The notes: generated by a model not told the origin, from the letters alone. A DNA stretch of 64,000 nucleotides from Rhizoclosmatium globosum (GCA_002104985.1 MCGO01000004.1:124001-188000), one strand, 5' to 3'. Numbered from the stretch's first letter, positions 38,201 through 52,616 are shown. Translations and numbers: made by a program.

Positions 38201-41200
38201 GTGTTACTTTGGTTGACAATTCTGGCAAGTAATGTGGATTTCGGAGTTTGGTAGTAATATAGAATCTGAAGTCAGGCGAGTACTCGATGGTGGCGTCTCC
38301 CAACTTGATACATATTATACCTCCCTGTTTAAACGTTTGCTTCAACAGCAAAGGCTCCAGTACTGGATCCAGCTCCTCTCCTACGTTTTCCAACAGTACA
38401 GGCGTACCGAATTGTACGGCGTTTTCCAATGTACGAGTGTAATCCGAATCAGTGAGTTTAATGACAGCTAGGTTCTTGGCCTTTTCCATGTTTTTAATCC
38501 ACCTATTTGCTTGACCTTGAGGGTCAATCAACAGTGGCCAACGACGAGCGTTTGAAATAACGATTCCATTATCAATAGAGAATGAATCGTTTGGTAGACC
38601 GGCCAAGTTCCAAGCTCTGATTTTGACGGGATCACCAAGAATACTGGCAAGTTTGATGACATCCGAGCAAGGAATGTTCTTCTCACGACAAACTTTTGCC
38701 CAGTTTGTTATGCAATCATCTCGGTACAATTTCGTGAACGCTCCCAAATAGGCAACGATTCCAGAGGATACCATCACATCTCCCGTAATCGCAATAAGCT
38801 TCTGTTCCAAATCATACGCACATTGAGTCCAACGATCTCTTTCATCTCCCAAACTTCCAATCAGTTTTTCGGCACGAATCAATTGGTTTGATACGGACAC
38901 TACTTGCTTTTCAAGCGCCTCTTTCTTGTCACACATGGCCTTGAAATTCGCTTCCAATGCAGCCATACGGTCCTCGACCTGCTTCAAAATTGCACGTTTC
39001 TCGTTCAATTTGGCCATGGTTGCGGCGAGATCCGACTCTGCTTGAGCCAACGCCAACTTTTTGGGAGCAACCACTTTGGCTACACGGTCATAACATTCCA
39101 TCGCACGAACCCATCGACATAAACCCTCTGCTGCGGATGAAGCGTTTTTGATCTTTTCAGGATCGAATTCAGGGTTTTCCATATATTTTGAACGAATTTC
39201 CTTCATGATGCTGACTTTGATGTTGTCTTTGTCGTAGGTCTTCAAAGAATCGAGGAATTTCATATCAGACATCAGGGTTTTGGAAGGTCCCCAATAATCT
39301 TCGATCTTTTTACCAGATCCTGCTGGGTCTGGAATCTTAACTGGTTTCACATCTTTCATGATACAGATAGCTTCCATGACAAGTTTAACACCTGGAGGTG
39401 GACTCTTCATGGACTTAAGCACAGTGATGTCTGATGACTTAAGAGTGTCAAGAGCCGCTAATGCAGATTCTAAGGCAGGAACAGCTTCCGCCAACCCAGC
39501 TTCACAATCCAATTTCATGGCTCTAGCTTCTTCGGCTGTTTTACTTGCAACTTCTTCATCAGCTTGCACAATTTTCTTGGTTTCCAACACATCTTTAGAT
39601 TCTTTTTCGATCTGAACCATGATTTTGTCTGTCTCTTCTTTCGTCACTATAAGTTGTGGTTGCAAATTACCGAGGTCGACTTGCATCTTTGCTACAGAGG
39701 TTTGGGCGAAGTTCAGTTTCTCCAAACCATTGACATAACGAAACTTGAGCTTCAAGACAGCTGACCTCTTCAAACTTAGAAGCGTTTTAAACGTTTTAAT
39801 TAATTCCAAGTAAGACGTCGGGGTGACGTAGTTATGTCGTCGAAGTTGTTTCAGGAATAGTTCGGACAGCTTTCGCACACTTTCGTGGAAGAATTTGCAC
39901 ATAAATACAACAGATGGCCGGATAGAGTCGTCGATGGCGACGTCGCTCAAAAACTTGATGGCCACAATTTCAAGAGCATCTTCAGGCCAGTCCCGGAACC
40001 AATCAATTGTACAACAGTTAATCAAAGATGGGAACTTTCTCAAACGATTTCTGAAAGCTTCTCCGACAGGACTCATACACAATACAATGTGCAAGTTCTC
40101 TCTGCATCGATCAATAAACAACTGAAACATAGCTGCCGGCGTTGTGTCACCAGTTCGAGCTGGCATATTGTTTCGCATAACTTCAAACAATTCCTGCTTT
40201 TCATCCGTTGCATAAAGATTCGGAACTTCTCCAGAGTTGAGAATATTATTGATTTCTTCTAAGAAGGCTTCTTGCTGAATTTGCGTATCAGAGAAGAGGA
40301 AAATGGTCTGTCTACCAAAACCTCCAGCTGAACGGAAAATCTTTTTCAAGTCATCGTGCCAGTTCTCCAATCCATAGTTTTTGGCGATTTCGACTTGGAA
40401 TACTTCGTATTCTGCAACAAATGCTGCCATTCTTGTCAAACTCTGTCGACCACTACCACCAACACCAACAAGCAAAATATTTCCACGTGGCTGCAATAAC
40501 ACTCGACTGATTCTGGAAATATGCTCAATCGCGAATCTAAACATAACCAAGTCCATTGGCTTTTTACTCATCGCATTGTAGTCACTGAGTTGTTTGTCCA
40601 TGAAAACAGATAATTCATTCAGGTCGTCGATTTCGTTGTAAGCCTTGTTAACCTCTTTTGCGGTGTAGAACGTTGCAAACATCAAACTTCGAAGGTTTTC
40701 ATCAGTGACAACACCATCACTGTCCGAATCATATTTTCGGAACACAGAAATGAATTCTTGGTTAAACTTGCTTTTGACAACTTCCTGACTTTTCTTAAAC
40801 AACCACGCCCGATCTTCGTCATCAATTAGACGGTCATAGAACACTCGATATACTTCATGAAGCCAAAGTCTGATCAATTTAGGCGACTCTGAGAACAAAT
40901 CACTTCGTGCGAGTAAAATTCCTTGGATAACACGAGCAAAGTCTCGTAAGTTGAATGTGTAGTGGGACTTTCGAGGAGTTGGGAGTAGGTTGTCCATTGA
41001 TGATCGATATATTTCACGAGTGGCATCAATGATATTCCTCGATAAGGCAGCAACATCTTGTACAAAGTTTTTGGATGTGAAATGCCAATCAAGAATTGTT
41101 CGGAAAATCTTGTCCAATGTTGGGTCATCGAAGTTTGTTATGGTTATAGTATTGAAGTGACGAAGAAACTAGTACGAAAGTTAGACTGATGTGTTCCTTA

Positions 41201-44200
41201 AAATTTCAAGAACTTACTCTTGAAGTCACTGGGTTACGACCACCTCCAGGAGGTCCCATTGCCCCAACAAATTGGATATCGACAAACTCTTGCATAGAAT
41301 TTTCAGCCAAGTTGTACCATCCGTCGTGGTCCATCCATTGTCGTAACAATTCAATTGGAGGTTGTGCGCCGTACGTCTCACGAGCTGGCATATTCAAGTC
41401 ATCAACAAATATGATTCCCTTCTTTCCAAGTGGTGGACCAAAGATACCCTTTCTCCTTTTGTCCATTTTTGACTCAATAATGTTTTGAGTTTGATTTGCA
41501 CTTGTTTGAGCGGAGAATGTTACGAAAATGGGGATGTAAACATCCTTCGAGAGTCCATTTACCAATGTATCTCGAACATACATTGATTTACCAGTTCCAG
41601 TAGGCCCAACAAATAATACCGGTTTATCATGTGTAATCAAAGTTTTTAGGAGGAACGAGTATCGAGCAGTATCTAAAGTCGGTACCATAATATCGTCGTA
41701 TTTTGCTTTGGGCGGAATCGCAAAACCAGAATCAATGGTGTCAACCCAAGGTCTCCATTTTCCACCATCAGCTTTATCAAACATATAATCATACACGACG
41801 CCATCAGGGAATTTGGCTTCAACTTCAAAGCCTTGTGGAGCGGGATATCGTTGGTCTCCTCCAGTCAAAATAAACTTGAGAAAGTGATTGAACTGTTCAC
41901 GCCCCTTTTCGTTAACTGTTGCACCAACGGACCAAACTACAGAAAACAAAAAGTATCCTTGCAAGATTTTGTTTGTAAGTTCCGTCGTTTTTTGGCAGTC
42001 ATCAATCAAACTCTCGAAAATATTTAACATTGAAACAGCCAGGTTGGTGTCCAGAGTTTCAGAGAGTTCTTTCAACTCACGTCTGACGTACGTCATCAGA
42101 GGCTGCACGATCCAGTCTATGAAAGTCAAAACCATTTTTTGCTCCTGTGTTGCCAACAAATTGCGCTTCATCCATGAAACAACAAGTGTATCTCTCCATC
42201 CCAACCTATGAGGCTCCATATAAATCATACCACATCGACTAACTGTGGCTGGAGATGCGACCGCGAGATCACGTACTTCAAAAATCATACTCATAGTGGA
42301 TGAAAGTTGAATAATTTCACCACTGTTGAGGCAAAGCTTACGGTTATCGTCCAAAACTGTGTTCATGTTTTCAATCCAAATAGCATCAACAGGTCCGTCA
42401 AAAATGAGCCACTTTCGTTCAGGGGTTTGAGCAGAAGCAAACGTTCTAAACGTCAGCGCCAAAACACCATCAGACCATTCATGTGTAACGGGATCAAATT
42501 GACCGTAAAGTTGACCCATAGTAATTGATTTTGGATTCAAGACCGTAACGAGAACTTTCACATCAGTTTCTGGTGAAATTTTCGCGCAATCAGTCAATGC
42601 ACTCTGTAAGACTCTATAAGCCGCCGTTTTTCCGGAATAAGATTCTCCAACAACCATGAAACCATGTCGAACCAACATCATCTCGTAAATTTGTAGAATT
42701 TTCTCTAAGAAGGAGGGGACATTCTGAAGGTTCATTCGATCACAGTTGCTTTGAATGCAGCTTATTAAGCGTTCATAGTCTGGCGTTGGCAGAACGACTC
42801 CAGGGAATAAGTCGGCTGTGATACCTCGGAAAAGAGGAATATCTTGGGACAAGAATTTGGCCAAGTTAACGTCCATAATAGACCGCAACAGCAAAATATT
42901 TTCATTTTCATTTGGATACTTCAACTTCAGTGCACCGGCGGCAGACAAAACTGACTTGACAGCCCTCATACCGTAGTCATAGTGATCTTGTGATGATAGC
43001 TGCTCAGAACACAATCTGTAAGTAGCAACAATCTTGACAGCCAAACTTCTGGCCTGAATAAATCCAAAAGAGTACAGAGAAATCTCAGAAATAAGGGTGT
43101 AGTCCGGTACCTAGACTGTATTAGTTTCAGATTTCAATGCAACAATAACCACAAACCATCATAGCTACAGGTCTATTTTTAATTAGAAGAGTAACTATAA
43201 TTTTGAGAGCTCTTACCGGAAAAGCGCTTTCAAGTTGTCCGGCAACTCAGATCGTCCCGCATAACCAGGATTCATTGTAATGAAACAATTACATACTGGA
43301 TTCAGATTTAGTTCTGTTCCTTCGAAGACAAAGGTTTCAAGTTTTGCGGCTTTAGCACGTTGGATGGTAAGAATTTGTTGGGCCACGACGGAAAGTACTT
43401 CCAAATCAATTCGGTTGAATTCATCGAAACAAGCCCAAGCACCAGCTGATGCCAATCCCTTAAAGAATTTACCCATCGCAATATAATCCAGACCGTCAGA
43501 GCAGTTATATACAACACAAAACATGGCCAAAGCCTTGGCTAAATCTTTGACAGACTCGGTTTTCCCCGTACCTAAGCTTAAATGAGCTTATTCACAGAAA
43601 ACAATGATAATCATACCGGCTGGTCCTTCTGGTGCACCTCCCAAGTTCAGCTGCAAAGCACCAAACAATGTTCGATAACATCTGTCAGTTAATGGCGTGA
43701 TGACGAGTCGCCCAGTGTTACCCAAGTATTCATATCCGTATTTTTGAACCGAGTTAATCATTTTAACGATGATACCAGTTTCTTTCTCGAAGTAGTATCG
43801 TAATTGACTTGTCCATCCAAACTCTCCGACAGTTGACACGCCCTCTTCGTCAAGCTTGCCAATTACGTCTCTTGCGTGGACATCAATCTATAGGCAGTCA
43901 GGCGTGAAATGAATTAATTAGTGGCACTTACGACTACTAGAGCTTCCAGTGTAATACGTCCTAGTCTAGACAAGTTTCCTCGAACAAGTTCGACGATCTT
44001 ATTCAATCGCTCTGTGCTAAGTTCTAAGTACTTTTTGAGACCGTTTTGCCGTCCTTCCATCAAGACAAACTCGACTTCCTTCGTCCAGTAAATAGAACTG
44101 ACACCGATGACAACCTGTCCTGCCCAATCCAGCACCCACTTTTCACGAGGTGTGTCTTTATATGCAGCATGGGCGTTTGCACAAACTTCTCTCAAACTGA

Positions 44201-47200
44201 CAAGCATCATTTTTTCGACGTCAAGCAACCATTTTTCCACAGCTCCAGCCGCATCGTTTGTGGACACAGTGCCAGTAAACTTGATGAATTCTTTTTGAGC
44301 ACTGTACATTCCTTTAATATCCAAGTTTCCGTCGAATTCAAGACTGTTGATTCCTTCAAAGCACTTTTTCAAGTGAGGTTGAACACGCGTAGGATCACGA
44401 GTTTCTGAAAGAATTTCAAGCATTTCGTCGTTTGACAAGAAGAAGAATCGTGGGAAGAATAAACGCTTCAATTCCAAGTATTGGTTCAATCCCTTCTGGA
44501 TCAGTTCCAAGTCACTGTTACTCTCGCGCAGTTTGTCCAAAAGGCCTGGAAGTGCGGTCACATATAAAACGCGGCGGTCCAAGGCTGTATGGGCCATAAC
44601 ATCCTTCCAAGTTTTATTAACGGCAGTGAACCGCTTTCCTTCGGCTGGCATCTGCCGCATAATGTCTTCGGAACTGAAGATAGGCTCCAAATAAAGCCAT
44701 GTTGATTGTACTTTGAGCCACTCATCAAGAATTTCCTGCAGGAGACATCAAACGTTAAACACAGTTGTTAAACAAGGAGCCGACTTACTTGTATTGTAAC
44801 AAGCCTCTCTTCCCAAGATTTTGCTTCTTCTTCAAAAGACTTGATGAAAGGAGAACCACGCATGGTTTGAGTTTTAACGATGTGATCATCCAGCAAAGTC
44901 TGGATTTCATCCAAACTTGTAAGAATCTGAGTTCCAGTGTCACGGTAATCAACAGTTCCAAGTTCCACCGTTTGCCATTCTGAATACATTTTTTGGAGAG
45001 CCTTCTCAAATGAGTATTCTTTTGTAGCTACTGAACTGATTCGTTCAAGCTGATCCATGTATTCTGACAGATTTCTTTCTAGAACGTAGTTCAAGCTTGT
45101 ACTTTCGTCAGGCTGGAATCGGAATCCAACGACCTGTGAAATGTCTCGCCAGTGACGATCTCTCAAACCTGGATTACAGAGTGTACTAATAAGAGGCAAG
45201 TGCACTTTGAATCTTTCGAGCTGCTCTTTCGTAATCTCACAGATTTCCAATGGACATGGGTCGTTTTCAAAAGTACTGGTCAACTTGAACATAGTACGCC
45301 ACATATTTGAAACTTCAGATTCTACAACTTCTGGATCTAGCTTTAAGAATGGCCCAGTCATCCATAAGTGATAACATCTCTGGAAGTCAACAGAGGTTTG
45401 GTACACACTTAGGAAAGGCGCAAGACTGGTAATTGCATCCGCCAAGACAGGGAATGGGGTAGGTTCCCATCCATACATTGCCTCCTCCTGGTTGAAGCCC
45501 ATAATACGTTCATTGGCATTATCCATTTTGCTTTGTAACTTCTGAGCTGACTTCAAGTACCGTGTCAACTCAGTGTAGTCTGAGAATGTATGGTATTCGT
45601 CTATTTGTTTTGCATATGCGTCAACTTCAGCATATAGCTTCTCTCTACGTGCTTTTAGCTCTTCTTGAATGGATTGACGAGCTTTTTGAAGAATGCTGTC
45701 ACCCTCTGCGAAAATCGGGACCATTCGTTGAGGCCAGCTAAACAGAATACTGTTCAAATCGCAATCTTCTCTACGAAGCTCTGAATAAGATATCATGAAG
45801 TTGAGTCGTTTCTTGGCTTCGTCCACGGCCTCGTCCAACGCCTTCATTGAGGTTGTTCGACTAGTGTCCAAACATTTTTGAAGATTCACCATCTCTGCAA
45901 CCGTGTTGGGTATTGCGAGGAGGTTGTTGGAAATTTCTTCGAACTGCTGGCAAATTCTGTTCTAAGTTAGCTACAGCTTGTACAGTATAACGCTCTTAAC
46001 TGTTGATTGATGACTCTATTATCAAGCGCCATACGTTCAAGTACTCGATTTGCCAATTGCATTGATCGGTCAGACAAGTCGTGAATGAGTTCATCACAAT
46101 GTAATTCTATTAGCGGGAAGCTAACAACGAAAGGATATGCACTATTTATAAGAACTGTTGCCGTGTGGCGATACTTTTTGACCTCATCCGCCATTCTATC
46201 ATGGGTAACATTCTCACTAGCAAGAAATTCTGTAACTTCGGCATCCAATGTTCTTGCAATTAAAGGCTGATGACGATCGTATTCCGCAGCATACTGTGTC
46301 GGAGCCTCAAACAAATGAAGTAGATTTGAGCGTAACGTTTTCCTTGCGTTTTCCGTAAATGCTGGTAGCGTGGTTTCGAATGCGACCCGAATACATTGGT
46401 CCGGCTTCACGGTCATTGTTACAAGCTTATTGTTATTAATGTTTGTAGTTGCCATTCCATTTGAAAACAATTGAGTTTCGATTTTCGGAATTCGATCAGT
46501 TGCAGTCAAGAGAATATCGAAAAGCGTTTCCACTGCGACGAGAATGTCATTCATAGATGGTTCGTATTTGATCTTTCCGTCATCCAAGTGCATTTTAACC
46601 GCAAACTGAAGGGGCTTTCCGCCTTCAATACGATGTGCGGCTGTGACCACACTTCCATCAAACATTCCCACAAAGTCCTTTACAGATTCTTCAACGATGT
46701 ATCGCAATTGATCTGAGAGTATCAATGAAACTGTCCTGAAGAATCCTTCCAGCCTTTCTGTTGGAATAGAAGACCATTCATTCTTCTTGCTTCCTTGATA
46801 GAAAACATTCAACATTGCCGGGTACCAGCTATATAGTCATCAGTAATAGTTAACTCGTGTTCTTCCATGAAACTCACATTGTCATCATCTTCTCGTGAGC
46901 TTTTTCAAGCTTTTGAGTCATCATAGTCTTAAATGTGCGCAACTCAAATGCACCACCTTTCGTCAGAATAGGCTCAATATCAAACAACCGAAGGTCCTTG
47001 TAGCCATTCCAGGTTTTTAATATGCCTAATAATGTTGGATTTATGATAAATAGTCCAGATTTTATCCGTTCGTGAGAACTGATATAGTTTTGACTCCAAT
47101 TTGGGGTTGACTGACGGATTCTGTTGCATCATTAATACGACGACGTTACGAACTTCGCTCCTCACTTGACAAAGCTGAATTCATTTTTGTTTTCGTTTTC

Positions 47201-48208
47201 GTTTTGGTCATTCTTTTGTCGATGGTCTTTGAGCACAAAATCGACTACAAATTTTTGGTTAGACGTCAGATACACTGTTGATGCCGTTTAAATACCAATC
47301 GCTTTCTTAACACTCATATGGTAATCATCTCTCATCTCGTTTGATAAGGACCCGACGGTGATTTTGTGATTACTTTTCAAGTTGTCGGATAGAAGACCCA
47401 AAACATTTGCGAGCCACTCATCTTCCATTTCAGCAACATGCTGAGTATCAATCCCGTTCGAAATATAGTAATAGTATCGTTGCTAATTGAATTATGTTAG
47501 TTCATAATGAAATGACCTTCTTACTAACCATAGTATCTTTATCGGATTCATGTGGCTGAAACTCTACGTTTGGCATCAGATTTTGCAGCGATTGGCTCGG
47601 ATTTTGCCTGAATTCATTATGATTTAGTTCTACTTGAGACATACTTGAATAAATTACATCACAATGTTGACTAGTGTTGTTCGAAAGTGTTCTTTGTCCT
47701 TTTTGATCCCTTTCTCTGCTTTTAAATTACTCACACCAGCCTGTGCCAGTTTTCCGGCTGTCTTTTCCTGATCCTTCAAACCCAGACTTTGAAAATAATG
47801 CTCGCGGGGTGATGTGTGCTCTTTCAGATCTGCTGGAGAGTTAATTCCGATCAAAATTACACAGGTTTTGAGTATCGAACCATCTGCAAGAGGCTGAAGT
47901 AAGCTGTGTTGCATTCTGTTGAATATAGCCAATGGACTATCATTGGAGCTGATTGCTTTTGGAATCAGCGAACTATCTTTCGCCCATGATCTCCCACGCG
48001 TTCCAGTAGGTAATAAGTTTTTCTGTGATACTGTTGTTGAGTGGGAGGATGTGACAGCACACAGAAGAAACCTTTGATTCGGGAGGAGTCGACAGTGCAG
48101 GTAGTACGTCTCCAGATTTCTACGAATACAAAAGTTCAATTAAAGGATATCGACGAAGGATCAAACAATTACCCTTTTCCTCTGTTGAGGAGTTGGAGGT
48201 TGCTGCAT
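35262..48208 (-). CDS. Axonemal inner-arm dynein heavy chain B (DNAH3/7/12 group)
   Basis: Eighteen exons (48208-48173, 48119-48072, 48022-47658, 47607-47529, 47482-47296, 47244-47166, 47120-46878, 46828-46001, 45956-44789, 44735-43932, 43887-43617, 43571-43217, 43172-43157, 43110-41218, 41168-37385, 37327-36524, 36480-35421, 35364-35262) join to 4040 codons. Four nucleotide sites are visible: AAA1 [14 protein letters not shown] (split by an intron), AAA2 [17 protein letters not shown]3 [11 protein letters not shown] and AAA4 [14 protein letters not shown]. The stalk and microtubule-binding tip lie at about 38900-39750. It ends in [16 protein letters not shown]. The disordered N-terminus ([12 protein letters not shown]) is Pro/Ser-rich. 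An upstream ATG at about 48263 could be joined through another intron, so the start is not fixed. It is a paralogue of dynein A, in opposite orientation, and presumably another single-headed inner-arm motor. Confidence 0.94.
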
Positions 48209-48496
48209 TCCCAAGACAAATTGTGTTTGAAAATCACCACAATGGTCTTCCACAACTTACTTGATACACGATAATATTCAGCATCGTTTAAACGCGTAGA
48301 TCTTCTTCATTGAAGAGCAGGAAGGGGTTCACGTATGAAGCAGCTGAGATGTGTGACGCGGCGTAAACCTATACATCCTCTTGCGCATCTGTACTCCAAC
48401 ACATTCCCAAGATGTATATATGTGTTAATTCATGAAAGGGGAAGCACCTTTCCCTCTCTCAAAAGACTCGTCCGAAAATCCGTCCCAAAACCAATC
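48209..48496. promoter_or_regulatory. Bidirectional upstream region of dynein B and MSH2
   Basis: The two start codons diverge over 288 bp. The left part could include a first exon of dynein B, since a GTAAGT and a possible acceptor (ATGCAG) flank 48207-48255. The rest holds the 5' UTR and promoter of MSH2. No clear TATA box or other known site was recognised. Confidence 0.5.
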
Positions 48497-51400
48497 ATGT
48501 CAGACGAGAAACCAAAGTGCCCTGACGTTGCAATCGGTAGGTAGACCTCGAAGCTGCTGATTGCTCTGAATGCAATGCACAGACAAGCCAGCTGAACAGG
48601 CGTTCTGTTCCTTCTTCCGAAGGATTGAGGAGGTAGAGTCCCTTCCCTTCATCGCAGCAAGGCAAGCACTCACACGCCACGTCTCTTGTCCCTTTAGAAA
48701 GCAGCTGATACGGTGCGCTTGTTCGAGCGTGCTGGCGGTGTAAGTGTTTCGGCGGAGTGTGGCAAGGCTCACACGATGCGGCCTTAAGGACTACTACACG
48801 GCCCACGGAGACGACGCGCTCTTTGTCGCCGAATTTGTGTTCAAGACGCCCTCTGTTATCAAGTATTGGGGCGGTACGTCATGGCCGTTGTGCTTGGCTT
48901 GGCTGACTCTTATTCAGGCGATGCGAAGACGAATGGAATCCCCTATGTCTCAATCTCTAAACTTAACTCAATTTCCCTTATGCGTGATCTACTATTGGTC
49001 AAACAAAAACGCGTTGAAATTTGGGAGAATGATGGTAAAAACTCAAAGACATTCAGCTTGGGCAAATGGGTCAGTAATCAACACTCTTTCATTACTTCTA
49101 ATCATTTTATGGCTGACACGAGAGCAGGCTTCACCAGGAAATCTTGGGGCGCTTGAAGACTTGCTCTTTGCAAACAATAATCAAATTATGTCGTCTCCCG
49201 TTGTTCTTGCAGTCAAGCCGGGTGTCAAGAATGAGCAAAAGGTGATGACTATTACTCCCCATCGCCGCGAATTGCAGTTCCTAATATGTTTGGGGGTAGA
49301 TTATCGGACTTGCTTACACTGATGCAGCCACTATGCATGTGATTGGTGTATCTGAATTTGTGGATAATGACACCTTCTCGAACTTCGAGGTAAGTTGGAA
49401 ATATTAATATTTTAATAGTTCACGACTTACGTTCTGTGTAGTCAATCCTCATTCAACTCAGCGTCAAAGAATGTATCATTCCAGATGATGATTCCAGCTA
49501 CGAAGGCAGAAAACTGAAGGCAATTTTGGATCGTTGTGGCATCGTTGTGACCAGCCGCAAGAGATGTAAGTCTTGCATTTCAACAGGTTGTCAACTTAGT
49601 GCACCGACAGCATCATTCGACACCAAAGACGTAGAACAAGACTTAAATCGTCTCTTGGCGGGTGAAATCAATGTATCAGCGCTACGTGAGTTCTGTTTGC
49701 TAAAACTTTCTGGGCATTGACATAAATCATCAGCGGAATATGAAATGAGTCAAGCTATGGGCGCTGTCGCTAGTTTGCTTAAATATCTCCAACTCCTCAA
49801 CGACGATTCCAACTTTGGACAGTATAGATTGGAAAATTACGATTTGTCACAGTATATGCGACTTGATGCTGCTGCGATGAAAGCACTCAATTTGATGCCA
49901 ACAGGAACAGAAGGTGACCCCATCTTCTCATTTGGTTATTCTAAAACGCTATTAATAGGATCCAACAAGACCATGAGTTTGTTTGGGCTTTTGAACCAAA
50001 CTAGAACATCTCAAGGCGCTCGCTTGTTGGCACAGTGGTTGAAACAACCACTAATGAATTTGACTGAAATTGGTTAGTCTGGTAGCTTGTGTCTGTGTCT
50101 CTCATTATTTTCCTTCAAGAAACCCGGCAGAACCTTGTGGAATCATTTGCACAAGATACGGAATTCCGTCAGTCGATTCAGGTTAGTAGTTGTTGGATCA
50201 AAGTCTATTTTGATTATTGTAAATCATAGGATGAATGCTTGAAGAAGTTTCCTGATCTTCACCGCATCGGAAAAAAGTTCATTCGCGGAAAAGCCAACCT
50301 TCAGGTAAGAAAATGTTTGTTCTTCGGTCGCTAAGGAGCAATTCAGGACGTACTTCGTGTGTACCAAGTTGTTATTATGTTACCTGCACTTCTTGAGACT
50401 CTGAACAACCATGAAGGAGAATATCGCTGGCTTCTTGAAGAAATGTACACAGAAAAACTCAAGGTCTTTAGCCTGATTCGTTTACCAATCGCTAAAATTT
50501 CGCTAGGAATACTCAACTGGGTTACAACGTTTCCAAGAAATGGTGGAGACAACAATCGATATTGCTGCTGCTGAGAACCATGAATATATTATTAAGGCAG
50601 ATTTTGACGAGCAGCTGCAAGGTATGATTCAGACAACTGTTCTTTGAAATAACTTTCAACAGTCACGAAGGTTGCCAAGGATCGTTTGGAGAAACAACTG
50701 GTGCCAGAGGCTGAAAGAGTAAGGATTAGCTCTTTATATACTACAAGAAGTCTAATAACGAGGCTAGGTCGCGGATGATCTTGGAGTTGAGTACGAAAAG
50801 AAACTCAAGTTGGAGCAGCACTCTCAATATGGTTGGCATTTACGACTTACCAAAGCGGTTAGCCATGCAGGTTTAATCTTATGTGATGCTGACTCTGAGT
50901 AGGATGCAGCCAAAATTCGCGGAAAAAGAGAATACATTGAACTCACTACGAACAAGTCTGGATCTTTGTTTACTACAAGCAAGCTAAAACGTTTAAGTGG
51001 TGATATTGATGAACTGCGTGCCAAGTACGACGAGTTGCAAGTGAACTTGGTAAAGGAAATTATTGGTATCACTGCTGGATATTTCCCAGTATTTGAGCGT
51101 CTTAATCAATTGATTGCTCACATGGATGTGATAATCAGGTAAGTTTAAGAAAAGGAGAAAAATGGTCTAAACTCTGTCTTAGCTTGGCTCATATTGCTGT
51201 TTACGCACCAGAGAAGTTTGTTCGCCCAAAATTATACCCAAAAGGTTTCTTATTCTCGCATTTCGTGTGTCCACTAAAACATTGCATTCAGGCGAAAGCG
51301 ACTTGATCCTCAAAGGCTCTCGTCATCCATGTTTAGAAGTTCAAGACGGAGTTTCTTTCATTTCAAACAATGTCGAAATGAGTCGAGGTTGGTATTTTAC

Positions 51401-52558
51401 GTTCCGAACTAGAAAAGTTGACTTTGGAATACAGAATCCAGCAAGTTTCAAATCATTACTGGACCCAATATGGGTGGTAAATCGACTTATATTCGACAGG
51501 TAATGTGTAAGGTTTGTTTTGCAGCAGTACTTATCTTATTCAGATTGGAGTCATTGTGCTTTTGGCACAAATTGGAGCATTTGTTCCGTGTACTGAAGCG
51601 ACACTGCCTCTTTTTGACGCTGTTCTGTGTCGTGTCGGAGCGAGTGATAGTCAATTGAAGGGTGTTTCGACGTTTATGGTTTGTAAGCAATCGCGATGTT
51701 AATCAAAATTAATATTCTTGACAGGCTGAAATGTTGGAGACTGCATCTATCTTGAAGGTAAACTCTTTGGAAGTGGGAGAAAACGTTCTAACGTTTCCCA
51801 GGCCGCAACACCCAACTCTTTGATCATAATCGATGAGCTTGGTCGTGGAACGTCAACGTATGATGGATTCGGTTTGGCTTGGGCAATATCCGAGTATGTT
51901 TCTTACTTGTTTCTACAACTTATGCCATAAAAACTAAGTATACGACCATAAATAGACATATCGGGGAACAGATTGGAAGCTTCTGCTTGTTTGCCACCCA
52001 CTTCCACGAATTGACTGCGATTTCTGAGAAAATGTGCTCCGTTAAGAATTTACATGTCAAAGCTAAGACCGATAGCAAGAGTATCACTTTATTGTATAAA
52101 GTTGAAGAAGGTAATATATGGCAGAATCCGATGAATTATCTAATGCTGTTTGTGGCCGATTTCAGGAATCTGTGACCAATCGTTTGGAATTCACGTTGCA
52201 GAGCTCGCCGCTTTCCCTGAAGCAGTTGTTCGATTGGCAAAGAGAAAAGCAGATGAATTGGAAGACTTTTCTGCTCCACGTAAGTTCAATATGTTCTCTG
52301 GGTTTAATCTAAAAGCTTTGAGCAGATGAAATGGAGAAGAAACTTGCCAAGTTCAGCAATGAGGAAATTGAAGCAGGAAACCAGTTGATTCAAGGATTTT
52401 TGGATGAATACAAGGGAGCGATGAATTCGTCTGGGGTTGCGGAGGGTATGGAAGAGTGGGATTTGGAGGCTAAGAAAGTATTGAATGGCCTTAAGAGTAA
52501 GTATGAGGCAGCAGTTGAGGAGAATGGATTCTTGAGAGAGATTGTCGCGAATATGTGA
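48497..52558 (+). CDS. MSH2: DNA mismatch repair protein MSH2 (MutS homologue)
   Basis: Twenty-six exons give 948 codons: 48497-48536, 48583-48632, 48698-48739, 48789-48873, 48918-49069, 49128-49241, 49300-49389, 49442-49565, 49611-49685, 49734-50072, 50120-50181, 50230-50304, 50347-50463, 50507-50621, 50663-50718, 50768-50857, 50903-51138, 51183-51244, 51292-51387, 51435-51499, 51544-51678, 51725-51757, 51802-51893, 51956-52110, 52166-52279, 52326-52558. Landmarks include ADTVRLFER with [11 protein letters not shown] near the N-terminus, LSDDSNFGQ-like [16 protein letters not shown], the Walker [35 protein letters not shown], the Walker [17 protein letters not shown] and [13 protein letters not shown]2 pairs with MSH6 or MSH3 to find mismatches. 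As in other MSH2 proteins no Phe-x-Glu mismatch wedge is seen. The exon near 49070-49127 may lack a few residues before ASPGNL, so that acceptor is less sure. XPB begins 58 bp after the stop. Confidence 0.96.
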
Positions 52559-52616
52559 AATATGGAATGAAGTTACTCACTTCTTTGTTTTGTTTTCTTT
52601 CCCAACAAACGGAGGA

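Noticed and set aside
47833..47862. Possible 30-nt intron in dynein B exon 3
   Set aside because: It has GT, TTAACT and AG and its removal keeps the frame, but 30 nt is shorter than any supported intron here (37 bp), so the segment was left as coding.
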